A stretch of DNA of 64,000 bases from Diospyros lotus. Lineage: Eukaryota > Streptophyta > Magnoliopsida > Ericales > Ebenaceae. Numbering within the stretch: the first letter of the stretch is position 1; each line of letters starts with the position of its first letter. The notes beneath the pieces were generated by a model. The model saw only the letters and a list, made by a program, of their open reading frames with translations. It was not told the origin of the DNA and searched no databases. Where the stretch lies: NCBI RefSeq assembly GCF_014633365.1, contig NC_068343.1, forward strand, positions 27,745,307 through 27,809,306, given 5' to 3'. The translations under genes and the position numbers were made by a program. Below, piece after piece: positions 43,803 through 54,650 of the stretch.

Positions 43803-44378
43803 TGTTCCTTCTTGACCAAAAAATGAAGACGATCGGAGGCAGGGCGCGAGCTCCGGCGACGGATCTGTTTAGGAGGCGGCTGGCACCTGCAAGCACTTCG
43901 ACGGTCGAGTGAGTAAGAGAGTAAGATGAGGCAGTGTATCAGTAGGTTAGAGGTGAGAACCATGCCCGAAGTAGTTACCTTAACCGCAAGGAGAGGGATG
44001 CCAAAGGTAGGGCTAGTGACTAGAGTGAAGTCGTAACATACCTTGGCTCTGAAGAGAGCTGGTTGATATAGGAGGAGGAGATGTCCTCCTGCATGCATGA
44101 GACGTGCACTTGTAGGTGATGCGACTGGCTATCCGACGCCGATGGAGGTTCCCAGGTGGGATCCGCCATTAATAAGGATGGGATCTGAGATGGCTACGCG
44201 GATATCCAGTGGGTTTGCAATGATGTCGTGGTAGGCTGTTGCTAGGCCAAAGTTGGGTCCAGAAGGGAGATTAGATTGGGTCGAGGTCGGGCCTGAGGGA
44301 AGGGGCCGAGATTGGGCCTGAGGGAAGGGGCTTAGATTGGGCCTGAGGGAAGGGCTAAGATTGGGCCTGGACGGTCCA
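43803..44378 (-). repeat. 5' LTR of gypsy element 2
   Basis: Plus-strand TGTTCCTTCTTGACC...GGACGGTCCA, the partner of 35262-35750. It contains three tandem copies of a GGGCCTGAGGGAAGGGGC-type unit near 44285-44355. The adjoining minus-strand sequence TGCCCACCGTAGGGCTC is the PBS region. Confidence 0.85.
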
Positions 44379-44841
44379 GCGTGGAAGGCAGTGGAAGGAA
44401 GAAATGCCATAGAAGAAATGGCAGAATGGCAAGAGGGCGGTGGTGGGTGGATTTGGGCATGGCAAGCGGTGGCAGTGGTGGATCTGAGCGTGGCGGGCGG
44501 ATTTGGGTGTATTGAGTGGTGGCGTTGATGGCTGTGGTGGATGGGGATGACAGTGATGGCAATGTCGTGGATGGTGGTGGTGACTGAGCTTGAAGAGAAA
44601 GAAAAGAGAGGTGGAAGAGAAGCAGTTGAAAACACTAGTCATTTTTCGCGTTTTGGATTGAGGGGTTGGTTTTGACTGAAAACAGCCAAAACGTGATTTC
44701 AGCGTTTTGGGTTTTCTGTGTAAATTTTTTGTGTGTTTTGTAAAATGTGTCTTTGAAAATGGGTAAAAAAATGTGTTTTGAGTGTTTTGAAAAATTGAAA
44801 ATGAAAAACGGGCTAAAAACACCAAAGAGAACAATCCCTTA

Positions 44842-45391
44842 GGCTGCATTTTCTTTACTTTTTAATTTTTAATTTTGAGTTTTGAATTCATTTTCAGTTT
44901 TCTGTTTTGATAGTCTGTTTTTAGAAAATTGAAAACGTGTTCTCTTTGTCATTTTGAAAAACTATTTTTCAAAACAGAAAATTAGAAAACGTGTTCTCTT
45001 TGAAATTTTGAAAACAAATTTTTAATGATATTTTATTCAATAAATTTGAGTATTCAGTAAATTAGAAATATTTAATGTTTATTTGAGTATTCAATAAATT
45101 AGAAATATTTAATGTTAATATATTATTAAAAATATATATACATTTTAAAATTAATGAATTTTGTAATATTTTTTCTCATTATAATAATAAAATATGAATA
45201 AATAAATGTGTTTTGAATTTAGAGTTTGTTTTGGATGAAAACACTTAAAACAGCTTTTTATTGTTTTGAGTTTTCTTTACAATTTTTTTTTTTCAAAATG
45301 TATTTTTTAAAGCAGTAAAAAGAACACGTTTTTATTATTTTAGAAAATCAAAAACTAAAAATGACTTGAAAACAGTAAAGAGAATGCAACC
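44842..45391. mobile_element. Harbinger-like MITE (550 bp)
   Basis: GGCTGCATTTTCTTTAC at the left (44842) pairs with GTAAAGAGAATGCAACC at the right (45391), and TTA flanks both sides (44839-44841 and 45392-45394). Its interior resembles the MITE at 34710-44838 (both contain TTTTGAATTCATTTTC), so they are siblings inserted side by side, sharing one TTA. Confidence 0.75.
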
Positions 45392-45394
45392 TTA

Positions 45395-46319
45395 ATTTCT
45401 CTCCTTTCATACCAACCATATATAACTACTTTTTTATGTTAAGTAGAGAAATGACCAAACACCTATTTATAATGGTAAAGGTAGACTCTCATCAAGATGT
45501 TTTAGGAATTATCCGCATCTTATAAATCAAATAGAATTTTAAAATAATAAATTATTTTATTAAATTCTTTGATTATCTCATTAAATTAATATCATTATAT
45601 TTGATATTCAATTTAATTATTTCATCATATAAACGTCATTATATCTGATAAAATAATTATTTTAATTATCTTACAAGATACCAAATAATTATTATTAATT
45701 TATCTGATGAGATATTTTCTATTAATTATCATGTAAGTTACAAGATAATTCTTACAAGACAAACAAGAAATCAAAATATTGGGAAGATGTTCGTCAAGAT
45801 GACAAGGTTAAAATGTATTTTTATGTATTGTTAAGATCAATATTTATTATGTAATAATTATGATATTACATTGTATTGTATCATTCTTGATGGTTAACAT
45901 ACTTATTAGGATTCTAATAATTTCTTTTTAAATTTTATAGGAGAAATTAGAGTTTTTAGAAACTAGAAAATGAAAAAATTTAGATTTCACAAACACTGGG
46001 AAGGAAATTTGCTAACCATAAACATAGATTGAAGAAAGATCACACTATGATAAGTGTGATAATGATGGTGACAGAATTAAGAATTGTCTACGAGATGTCA
46101 AGCAAGATCAATTGGAAAGAAAGCTTTGATTGAGGTTGAAGGGCCAAATAGTTTAAGGAAGAAAAACGCACAAGTTTTCAAAAAGGCCAAAAAAAAAAAA
46201 AAAAAAAAGGAGAAAAAGGAAGCTAAGAACGAAAGCTAAGTTGATAAAAATTAATTTTAGATATCATGTTTTTTAGATTTTTACAATTTAGAAAATGAAA
46301 AAAGAAACGGAAGAATATA
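45395..46319. other. AT-rich intergenic stretch
   Basis: No gene or element is recognised. It holds a poly-A run of about 20 at 46188-46208 and short GATAATTATTTT repeats. Confidence 0.4.
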
Positions 46320-47327
46320 TTTTGACGAAATCTAATTTCATCGCAAAGTCACTCGCTGTAAAATCCTCCACACGTAGGATGTTGAGTTAGTCCACCTGAA
46401 ATCACCTTTTAATCCAAGATTGCCTTGAGAGAAAAAGAAGAAATTTTTTTGTAAAAATTTCTTTATGATTTCTGGTTATTTTGATTTAATGTTTACAATC
46501 ATATTTATAGGAATTCATAATGAAACCCTAGGGCATTGTCAATGTGGGCTTAATGTGTTAGCATTAAGTCAAATCCAATTATGAATAATATTAATAATTT
46601 TATTTATAATAAAATTATTTAATTATTTTTATTTATTCTTATAAAATAAATGCGCCAATATGAGTAATTTTTAAAATTACTAATTTATCATTTTTCTTTT
46701 AAAAGTGATTTTTCATTAAGTGAAATTTTCTGAATTCACAATTAAGAGAATAATCTATTATTAATTCTCATAAATTATGAGTGACATCTAACAATATGTT
46801 ATAACTATCCAATTAAATGTAAGGCGGGTATATTAAACCTTTTATTACGATTTTGTGTAATATGGTCCCTTTATCATCCTATATCCCGACAATATATGAG
46901 ATCATAAACAGCAAGTTAAATATCCCAATCTCGTCATATAATCAAATCCAAAATCATTCTTGACTAATATGACACAACTCATGGAACACACATTCCATCG
47001 TTATAATACCTCAGCAAAAGATTTATCATCAAGTGATTATCGGATCGTATAGGATATCCTCATCTCAAACCTTGAGGATTAAATTTCATGTCTAATGCAC
47101 ACATACCTCATGCTACTAGATTAAGCACATAGACACCAATACACATGTATCTATGTCATCTCAGGTATAAGGACTACTTGCATATACGTAGTTAATGTTG
47201 AATTATTGACCCGTGAGCAAGAACCCATATAATTCAATGTTAATAGTTCTGTTTAGTGAACTCGTTTCTATAACGAGCATTCAGTCATCTCCATTCCATA
47301 TTTCATATAAAATAGCACGAGTCTCAC

Positions 47328-47681
47328 TGATGATGGTTTTTGGGACCGACCACCACGTGCCACCTCTGCGAATGGACCTCGGGAATCAGACCTCAAACTT
47401 GGGGATGTCGAGCCTCGGTGATAGGACCTGTAAGACAATGGAATGGCGGGGCTAGGGTCCCCCGGGGTGGACTCCAACGCTCAAATCAGTAGAATAAAAG
47501 CAAGTAGTCATAACTGTGAGAGCTGTAGAGCTTTTTATACCTGATGAGGATCGGCCCGGATCTTTCGGACTCCGCACAAGATTGTTGACTTGCCACGTGT
47601 CAGCCTCTCGGGTAATCCATGTGGCGAGCGAGGCCGCTAGCGCGTAAGGGTATTCTTGTAATTTTAGATAGTGCCACATCA
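47328..47681 (-). repeat. 3' LTR of gypsy element 3
   Basis: Plus-strand TGATGATGGTTTTTGGG...GTGCCACATCA. It is shorter than its partner because about 110 bp is lacking between the TATA region and the U3 end. TATA-like GTATAAAAAG on the minus strand is at 47531-47540. Confidence 0.88.
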
Positions 47682-47839
47682 CTTGCCCCCCACTCCTTGA
47701 GCTGAGCTGAGAATTATGCTGAGTCGAGGAGTAGTTTAATTTCTGAGGTTATTTGACTATAGATTTTTTCCAAGGTGCATAAGAATATTTCTAAGTATGA
47801 GATAACCAAACCCCAAACTCTTGAGGTTAGTTTTTTCCT

Positions 47840-48300
47840 CTATTCCTTTCTTTTTTTCCTTTTTTTTTTATCTCTTCCTTCGTTTTTTTTTATTTATATT
47901 ATTTTGCTCCTTATTTGTTGCTTGTTTTTTGTCTATTTTTTTTTTTAAATTAATGCATCTTCTTCCTCGGCCATGCATACCTGTGCTTGGCCGAGGTTCG
48001 GCCTGGCTAGATCTCGACCAAGGCCGAGCTCCTCGGCCATGGCCGAGGCGATCTCGGCCATGGCCGAGGCTCCTGGCCAAGCTCGGCCTCGCTAGATTTT
48101 GGCGAGGCCGAGGTCGGCCACGGCTGACTCCCCTTGGGGCGCTTGTCCCCCTTTCTCCCTCTTCTATTTTTTTTAATAAAAATATGTATATATATGTACT
48201 TTAATGTAAATGTATATACATATGTATGTTGAGGTCGGCTATGGCTGACCTTGGGGCACTTGCCTCTTTTTTTTTTTATTTATTCATTTAATATATATAT
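47840..48300. repeat. T-rich tracts and GGCCATGGCC palindromes in element 3
   Basis: Pyrimidine runs (47845-47950) are followed by a CTCGGCC-rich segment with two copies of the 16-bp perfect palindrome CTCGGCCATGGCCGAG (48031-48075). (AT)n sequence comes after (about 48182-48310). Open frames here reflect this composition. Confidence 0.7.
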
Positions 48301-48469
48301 ATATATAAATTTGTTGCTAACAACAAAATAAGTTGACTAACCAGTTTCTTTGGGTTTTCTTTCGTCAATGTGGCTTGAGATTTCCCAAGGTAGGTCATGC
48401 CTATTGAGCTCCATTTGGCTTGTGTTCAGCTGTGGTTTTCCTTCCTTGACCTTCTACATTTCTTTAATT

Positions 48470-49720
48470 TGAGAACAGTCTAGGGCTCTTGACCCTTAGA
48501 TTTTAGCTACTTCCACGAGGGTGTTAATTTCTTTCCAGCCATTAGTCCACCTTCGTCTTGGGGACGGCTTAGGGCTCTTGACCCTTGGATTGTCGCCACT
48601 CCCACGTAAAGGAGGGCGTTGAGTTTCTTCCGACCATTAGTCCATCTTTGGCTTGTGGACGGCCTAAGGCACTTGACCCTTGGATTTCGTCACTCTCTCA
48701 CCGAGTAGGGCGTTGGGTTTTAAAATTTTTCCTTGGCCATTAGTCCACCTTTTGGGACGGCCTAGGGTTCGTAACCCTTGGATTTTAGCCACTCTCTCGC
48801 GGAGGAGGGTGTTGGGCTAGAATTTTTTCTTGGCCATTAGTCCATCCTCGGCTTGTGGATAGCCTTGGGCATTTGACCTTTGGATTTTCGTCACTCCCTC
48901 ACCGAGGAGAGTGTTGAGTTTCTTCCGGCTATTAGTCCACCTTCGTCTTGGGGACGGCCTAGGGCTATTGACCCTTGGATTGTCGTCACTCCCACGTGAA
49001 GGAGGGTGTTGACTTTCTTCCGGCCTTCCATCTTCGGTTTGTGGACGGCCTAGGGCACGTGACCCGAGGATGAGTTTTTTCGTGGCCATTAGTCCATATT
49101 CGGCTTGTGGACGGCCTAGAGCTTGTAACCCTTGGATTTTAGCCACTCCCTCATGGAGAAGGGTGTTGGGCTAGAGTTTTTCCTTGGCCATTAGTCCATC
49201 TTCGGCTTGTGGACGGCCTAGGGCTCGTGACCCTTGGATTTTAGCCACTCCCTTACAGAGGAGGGTGTTGGGCTAGAGTTTTTCCTTGGCCATTAGTCCA
49301 TCTTCGGCTTGTGGACGGCCTAGGGCTCGTGACCCTCAGATTTTAGCCACTCTCTCACGAAGGAGAGTGTTGGGCTAGAGTTTTTCCTTAGGCATTAGTC
49401 CATCTTCGGCTTGTGGACGGCCTAGGGCTCGTGACCCTCAAATCTTAGCCACTTCTTCACGGAGGAGGGTGTTAGGCTAGAGTTTTTCCTTGGCCATTAG
49501 TGCATCTTCGGCTTGTGGACGGCCTAGGGCTCGTGACCCTCGGATTTTAGCCACTCCCTCACGGAGGAGGGTGTTGGGTTAGAATTTTTCCTTGGCCATT
49601 AGTCCACCTTTGGGGACGGCCTAGGGCTCGTGACCCTTGGATGAGTTTTTCTGTGGCCATTAGTCCACCTTTGGGGATGGCCTAGGGCTCGTAACCCTTG
49701 GATTTTTCTTTGGCGAAGTG
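48470..49720 (-). repeat. tandem array, about 100-bp unit, about 13 copies
   Basis: Each unit has GGCCATTAGTCCATCTTCGG, then CTTGTGGACGGCCTAGGGC, then TGACCCTTGGATTTTAGCCA, then a GGAGGAGGGTGTTGGG tail. CCATTAGTCCA starts recur near 49188 and 49290 and about every 90-107 bp elsewhere. Units in the middle (49180-49590) are nearly identical; edge units are more diverged, and some are shortened. It lies between the integrase end and the 3' LTR of gypsy element 3. Confidence 0.93.
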
Positions 49721-49770
49721 TTGGCCTTCGTGAGATTGCTATTAGATGGAGAGAATCCGAAATCTTGCCA

Positions 49771-49995
49771 TTAGTCGTAAAAAAAAGAGTACAAAGAGGT
49801 TTGAGGAATTCCCCTCCTCATTGAAAAAACTTCCTTAAGTTTTGGACATTCCAGGTATGCTTCAAGGACTTGCTTTCCATGTCTTCTAGTCGATATGCCC
49901 CTCGGATTTAAGGATTCTATCACCCGGTACGGTCCTTCCCAATTCAGAGTTAGTTTATTCGCGTCTCGAGGATGACTCACGTCGAACCGTCGCAA
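49771..49995 (-). pseudogene. pol: integrase C-terminal fragment of gypsy element 3
   Basis: Minus strand: MRRFDVSHPRDANKLTLNWE then GPYRVIESLNP and a YLECPKLKEVF-like end. This is the C-terminal GPY/F region of a gypsy integrase. Everything upstream in pol is deleted, and gag zinc-knuckle sequence follows within about 250 bp. Confidence 0.75.
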
Positions 49996-50249
49996 TACAA
50001 GATCTCATGGCATGAAACTCCTAGTGTGGACTCATCGGTTATAGTACATAATAATGTGCTGATTACACGTGGCTTTTCAGATTTGCGACAAGTCTCAGAG
50101 CTCATCCATCCCTAGCAGGCTGTTTTCCTTCTTTCTGGGACGGTGTCCAACTTCGCTCTCGGAAGCGATCCCGAGTAGGATACCTTCTCCTATTTTCTGA
50201 CTTGGACTCAACTCTACCCGAACTCATGCCTTCTTGGCCAACGAAATCT

Positions 50250-51547
50250 CAGAGGTAACCCCAGTTGATAAGCTCCCAAATCTTTTCTTTTAACTAGATG
50301 CAGTCCTTTGTAACATAACCATGGTCGCGGTGGAAACGACAATACTTCCTTTTGCTTCGAGTGTTGGGTGGAGACCTCAGCGGTGGAGGACGCCGCAGAT
50401 AATCCTTATCCTTTAATGCTAGTAAAATTTCTGCTCAACTGGCGTTGAGGGGAGTATAACTCACCGGGCTGCCATGGGCACCCCCAAAGCCCAGGCAATC
50501 CTGGGTTCGAAAGGGGCGATAGTCTGTCTTCCGTTCCATCATTGGCCTTTTCTTTTCCCTTTCTCTTTCTTTCTTGTCAGGTTGTTCAGCTCGCTTCACC
50601 TTCATCATCTCTTCCGCATTGATGTACTTATTAGCCCATGTAAGGGCTTATGTGAAAGTACGAGGTGGAGTCTTGGCCAAAGACTGAGCGAATAGTCCCG
50701 CCCTCAAGCCATTCTGGAGAGCCACCGTTGCGATCCACTGATCGAACTCGTCAATGCTCAATGCCTCCTCATTGAATCTAGCCACGAAATTCCTTAGGGA
50801 TTCACCCTAGTTTTGCTTGATGTTCACCAGAGCCATGGAAGACTTCCGGTGGCGCTTCAAGGGAGCGTAATGGACTAAGAAGTAGGTCTTTAGCTCTTCC
50901 CAGCTGTTGATGGAACGATGGGGAAGACAGGAGTACCAAGTCCGGGCATGACCTCCCAAAGTAGTTGAAAATGCCCGGCACCACATCGTGTCAGACCCCA
51001 ATTGCACCAGCATGTGAGAGGAGAAAAGTTCTAGGTGATCATAGGAGTCTGTGCTTCTGTCATAGAGCTTGATGGATGGGATACGAAACCTTTCTGGTGG
51101 AACCTCTAACATGATGCCCTTGCTCAAGGGTTAGTTAGAGCCGAGGTGGGGCAGCTCTTCCTTTCCCTTTTTGAGTTCTTGGACTTGCCTCTCTAGGAAA
51201 CGCAATCGCCTTTCCTGCGAAGTCCCTCCTTTTTGTGAGGGGGAAGAAGTAGATCTTGCCGCCTCAGAGGGGTGGATTTCCTGGCCCGATTGGCGGGATT
51301 GACGAGGCTCCCGAGTAAGAGGAGGCGACTGGTGCTCCGCCTTCTAAGAGGGCACGTGCGGACGATGTTGTTCATTCTAGTGTAAATAACCAGTCAACAA
51401 CTTAGTTAACTGTTGGACCTGATTCTCCAGCCTGGTGAGTCGGTCCTCTGGTATTGCATTGGCCGGAGGTGGTGGATTCTCCCCTTGCGGCAGGGCCTCT
51501 AGATTAGCACCAGCTTGGCTACGAGTCACATCCCTGCGGGGAGCCAT
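50250..51547 (-). pseudogene. gag: gag of gypsy element 3, broken
   Basis: ATG near 51547 (MAPRRDVTRSQAGANLEA) starts the protein. The gag core is clear at 50807-51127 (RFRIPSIKLYDRSTDSYDHL, CRAFSTTLGGHARTWYSCLP, KRHRKSSMALVNIKQ) and continues after a stop as LRNFVARFNEEAL. The zinc knuckle CRFHRDHGYVTKDC is at about 50300-50345. Several stops and shifts separate these parts, so no functional product is expected. Confidence 0.8.
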
Positions 51548-51690
51548 GTAGTTAATTATGGCCAGGAGCGAAAGTCGTGTGATACTTGTGGAAAGACCAA
51601 GATCCGAGGTGAGGAGTTGAAGTCCGAAGCGCGAGGTAGGGAAAGAAGAGGCTGGCGAGTCTAGACGTCGGCCCCACGGTGGGCACCAAA

Positions 51691-52153
51691 TGATAATGGT
51701 TTTTGGGACCGACCACCACGTGCCACCTTTGCGAATGGACCTCGGGAATCGGACCTCAGACTTGGGGATGTCGGGGCTCGGTGATAAGACCTGCAAGACA
51801 ACGGAGTGGCGGGGCTAGGGTTCCCCGGGGTGGACTCCGACGCTCAAATCAGTAGAATAAATGCAAATAGTAATAACTATGAGAGTTGTAGAGCTTGGTC
51901 ATACCTGGTGAGGACTCTTGTCTTTTATATGCAGGCCTGTTATGGTGTACCCGAGATAAACCTGTGATGAGCGGGGGCATGACTCCCGAGGATCTTGGTC
52001 AAATTGGAACGGGTCTTGCGGCCCAGCCTAGATTTTTCGAGCTCCACTCCGGATTGTTGACTTGTCATGTGTCAGCCTCTCGGGTAATCCATGTGGCGAG
52101 CGAGGCCGCTAGCGCGTAGGGGTATTCTTGTAATTTTAGATAGTGCCACATCA
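51691..52153 (-). repeat. 5' LTR of gypsy element 3
   Basis: Plus-strand TGATAATGGTTTTTGGG...GTGCCACATCA, the partner of 47328-47681 and highly similar outside one block of about 110 bp. PBS region at 51670-51690. Confidence 0.88.
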
Positions 52154-52559
52154 CTCACCAACATTTACCTTCAGTATCTCATACTTAACAAGGATGAAGA
52201 TGAAGTGTTAGTCTTTACGAGTTGCTACTATCCAATTTAAGAACTCTATGGGTAGGAATTTATTTATAACATAATGAACTGTGGATTAATCGTTACTCAT
52301 GTCCTTGACACTTAAGGATGGTATTCACTCCTTATACTAATGGATTTATGTTTAATTTAAACTATATTGCAATTTAAATAAAAACATAAACTTGTCATTT
52401 TATTAATATTTAAAGAATTATAAGATCAAGTTCCTTTGTGTCACTAGAATTAGTTTTAAGGGCTTATATCTAATAGGAGGATCATTGATCGAGGCCTCAT
52501 CGTTTAATCTCTTCTTTAAAATATTTTGTTGAGCCTTGCATCTTGACTACTATCTCTTC

Positions 52560-52880
52560 AATTGAGCAAAGGAATATGAGATCTATGTTGGGAAATAACT
52601 CTTTCATTCAGACTTCCTAAAGTTATTCTTGTAAAAAAAGTCCTCTACCTCTAGAAGGATCATAGGATTTACCAATTTCGCAAGTAGCTCGACATTGTGA
52701 TCTTGAAGCTCATGGAGCCTTTCCTCTATGTTGCTCTTCCCAATCCTCAACTCCCATAGCTTAACTTTAAGCTCAACTATTTGACTAGATCTTACCTCAA
52801 GCCCTTAGTCCTTAAGCTCCAAGACCTTTTCTTGTTCCTTTAGAAGTGTGGCAGCTGTGAAAGGCATAAGCAGGTGGAAG
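52560..52880 (-). pseudogene. antisense ORF remnant (coiled coil) of gypsy element 4
   Basis: The minus strand reads LKEQEKVLELKD, then after a stop EVRSSQIVELKVKLWEL, then NIEERLHELQDHNVELLAKL. This is a leucine/glutamate-rich coiled coil like the C-terminal parts of the antisense ORFs in the other Tat elements. It is opposite in strand to the inferred orientation of element 4, as expected for an antisense ORF. No other domain is visible. Confidence 0.5.
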
Positions 52881-53339
52881 AAAACATTTCAATCATAACA
52901 ATAAGAAAATGAAGTCTTATTCCACTTGGGAGGGCAAGCTCATATAAGGTAGCCCGATGACGCTTCATGAGATTTCAAATCTTGAGGGCACAATATGAAA
53001 ACCCCTACAAAGGAGATGGTATTTCTTTTTTAATGCTTGAATATTTGCCTTTGTTAAGGTTGAGTAGACTTGGGTCATGTATTTAGGAAGAGCTAATAAC
53101 TCAGATTCTTAGGGAAGCTTGAAGGTTGTGGCATGGGGTTTGGAAGGACAATATGACACCTCTCATTCCTTACCTTTTTTAAGGGGCTAATAGAGGAATT
53201 AGAAGAAGAACTAAACGAAGTGTTTGGATTCTTATGTCTAGAGTGTTAGGATTTAGAAATAATGAAGACTAAGAAGAACATTAAGAAAAAGGAAATAAAG
53301 AAAAAATCTTGGTTCGAATAAGTAATTGGGATGATGAGT

Positions 53340-53960
53340 AAATAAAACCATGCTTGAAGCTCAGCGATGGTTTGGTAAATGACTGAGCCAAATTTGAAGC
53401 TTCAGGGTAGGGATGGTTTGGTAAATGATTGAGGCAAAATTGAAGCTCTAGGGCAGCGATGGTTCGGTAAATGACCAAGCCAACCTTAAAGCTTTGAGAT
53501 AGTGACTAGATGACGAAATGAACAATGGTTCGACAAATGATTGAGCGAAACATAAAGTTCTGGGGCAACGATGGTTCAGTAGATGACCAAACCAAACTTT
53601 AACCTTTGGGATAGCGAGGAGAGGACAAACAGAGTAATGGTTTAGTAAATAATCGAGCCAAACTTGAAGTTTTGGGGTAATGATGGTTCGTATGATTGAG
53701 CCAAACTTAAAGCTTCGAGGTAGCAATGATTATCGAGTCAAACTTAAAGCCTAGGGGCAACAATGGTTTGATAAATGACTAAGCTAAACTTGAAGCTTCG
53801 TGGCAATGACGAGAAGATGAATTGAGTAATGACTTTGTAAATGGTGGAGCCAAAGTTGAAGCTTTGGGTCAATGATGGATGCCGAGCTAGGCTACTACTC
53901 AGTTGGAAATCGAGCCAAGTGAGAAGCTTGATAAATGACCAGGTAGCGAGATAGAAAAAC
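53340..53960 (-). repeat. diverged tandem array, unit about 60 bp
   Basis: Repeating phrase GATGGTTTGGTAAATGACTGAGCCAAACTTGAAGCTTCGGGGCA with many substitutions, roughly ten units, some carrying an extra GTGACTAGATGACGAAATGA-type piece. It is located between the antisense ORF remnant and the LTR of element 4. Minus-strand open frames here (for example 53448-53726) are products of the repetition. Confidence 0.85.
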
Positions 53961-54650
53961 AAGTAAAAAATGAAAGAAAAAGAATTGCAACATGAAGCGG
54001 TAAACTAATTCTATTACTCCCTACACTGAAAAATGGTTTAACTCGAGGAGTTAGGGTCAAGTGATGGAGAGATACCCAAAATAGAGGAAATTACCAACAT
54101 ACCCTGAAACTCAATCAACCTTATCTTGCCATGTGCCCCTCTGGACAAACACTATGGAGACGTCACATATCCCCTCACCTATTTTAGTTGTAAAGAATAA
54201 CTACCAACAGATAATTCCTAACTTATCTTGTCTCTAAATAATTTGGAGGTTATTTCCCTATTTAGCTTATCTGATCCTCGAATAATTCGAAATTAACATT
54301 TCATCTTTATCTGATTCGATAAACTTGAATAATCGAACATGAGAGTATTGGAGATGAATTTCAAATATCTCGGCTACCTTCAACCTAGCCCATTATCTCT
54401 ATCTTGTTCAAAGAATTCACTTCCAGCTCAAAATAATTAAGTTTGAAAATTTCTAAGAAGATAACTTAGAGAATCTCACCATTTTCACCTATCTAAAGAC
54501 ATGAAACCTCATATGTTGACTATAAAAATCAATGCTTAAATATGTTTGCCGTTCATATATTACACTAATTTGAGCGTCAAATACTATATCTAAAGAATTA
54601 AATCTACCCTTTTTTATAAGTGCTCAGATCAAGATAGAATTAAATTATAA

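Larger units (their letters stand above)
35262..44378 (-). mobile_element. second gypsy element (Tat-like), internally rearranged
   Basis: LTRs lie at 35262-35750 (3') and 43803-44378 (5'), with flanking GTGTG and GCGTG as a 4/5 TSD. On the minus strand a polypurine tract TGGGGGGCTG (35751-35760) precedes the 3' LTR, and the PBS-like TGCCCACCGTAGGG follows the 5' LTR. Gag and the start of protease remain, and an antisense ORF remnant is on the plus strand. The rest of pol is missing where a truncated copia lies. Also nested are a 165-bp MITE and a chromovirus solo LTR. Confidence 0.85.
34710..44838. mobile_element. Harbinger-like MITE split by a gypsy element
   Basis: The left end GGTGGTATTCTCTTTGTGTTTT (34710) is an inverted match to the right end AAAAACACCAAAGAGAACAATCCC (44838). 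TTA flanks both sides (34707-34709 and 44839-44841), the TSD of PIF/Harbinger elements. Apart from the inserted gypsy element (35262-44378), about 1 kb remains: AT-rich on the left, with a G-rich GGTGG/TGGCA tract at about 44379-44600 on the right. The right TTA is shared with the sibling MITE at 44842. Confidence 0.6.
47328..52153 (-). mobile_element. third gypsy element, internally deleted, with tandem array
   Basis: LTRs at 47328-47681 (3') and 51691-52153 (5') and a perfect TSD CTCAC (47323-47327 and 52154-52158). On the minus strand a PBS-like TTTGGTGCCCACCGTGGG follows the 5' LTR, and a purine tract AGTGGGGGGCAAG precedes the 3' LTR. Gag and the last part of integrase remain. Protease, RT, RNase H and most of integrase are missing, so the element is non-autonomous. 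A roughly 100-bp tandem array fills its 3' untranslated region. Confidence 0.88.
46320..52476 (-). mobile_element. copia-like LTR, reverse orientation, split by gypsy element 3
   Basis: The two pieces 46320-47327 and 52159-52476 read on the minus strand as one LTR. The right piece ends GGGCTTATATCTAATA; its reverse, TATTAGATATAAGCCC, looks like a mutated TGTTAGATATAAGCCC start. A TATA box CTATAAATAT lies near 46500-46510. The left boundary is approximate, and no PBS or internal coding was found. The gypsy element inserted at a CTCAC site. Confidence 0.55.
52477..54650 (+). mobile_element. fourth gypsy (Tat-like) element, 3' part only
   Basis: The order on the plus strand is minus-strand antisense-ORF remnant, tandem array, purine-rich CTCGAGGAGTTAGGGTCAAG and an LTR start TGATGGAGAGATACCC at 54062. 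That is the 3' half of a Tat-type element lying in the opposite direction to the other three. Gag-pol and the 5' LTR are absent. The LTR has a TATA box (TATAAAAA, 54521-54528) and the phrase TAATTTGAGCGTCAAA, similar to TAACTTGAGCGTCGGA seen in many Tat LTRs. Its right end is approximate. Confidence 0.6.

Noticed and set aside
45770..46260. Possible gene fragment with a TTTTATAG acceptor and a Lys-rich end
   Set aside because: No family motif could be recognised and stops are frequent. The poly-A run explains the Lys stretch.
47821..48204. 127-codon frame starting with Phe/Leu-rich residues (membrane-like)
   Set aside because: The hydrophobic start is translated from poly-T tracts and the rest from CTCGGCC repeats in element 3.
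48470..49720. Open frame 48817-49146 as a repeat-containing protein gene
   Set aside because: It is a shadow of the roughly 100-bp tandem array, and stops interrupt the other units.
53281..53962. Minus-strand frames of 65-92 codons
   Set aside because: They arise from the 60-bp tandem repeats and have no domain.
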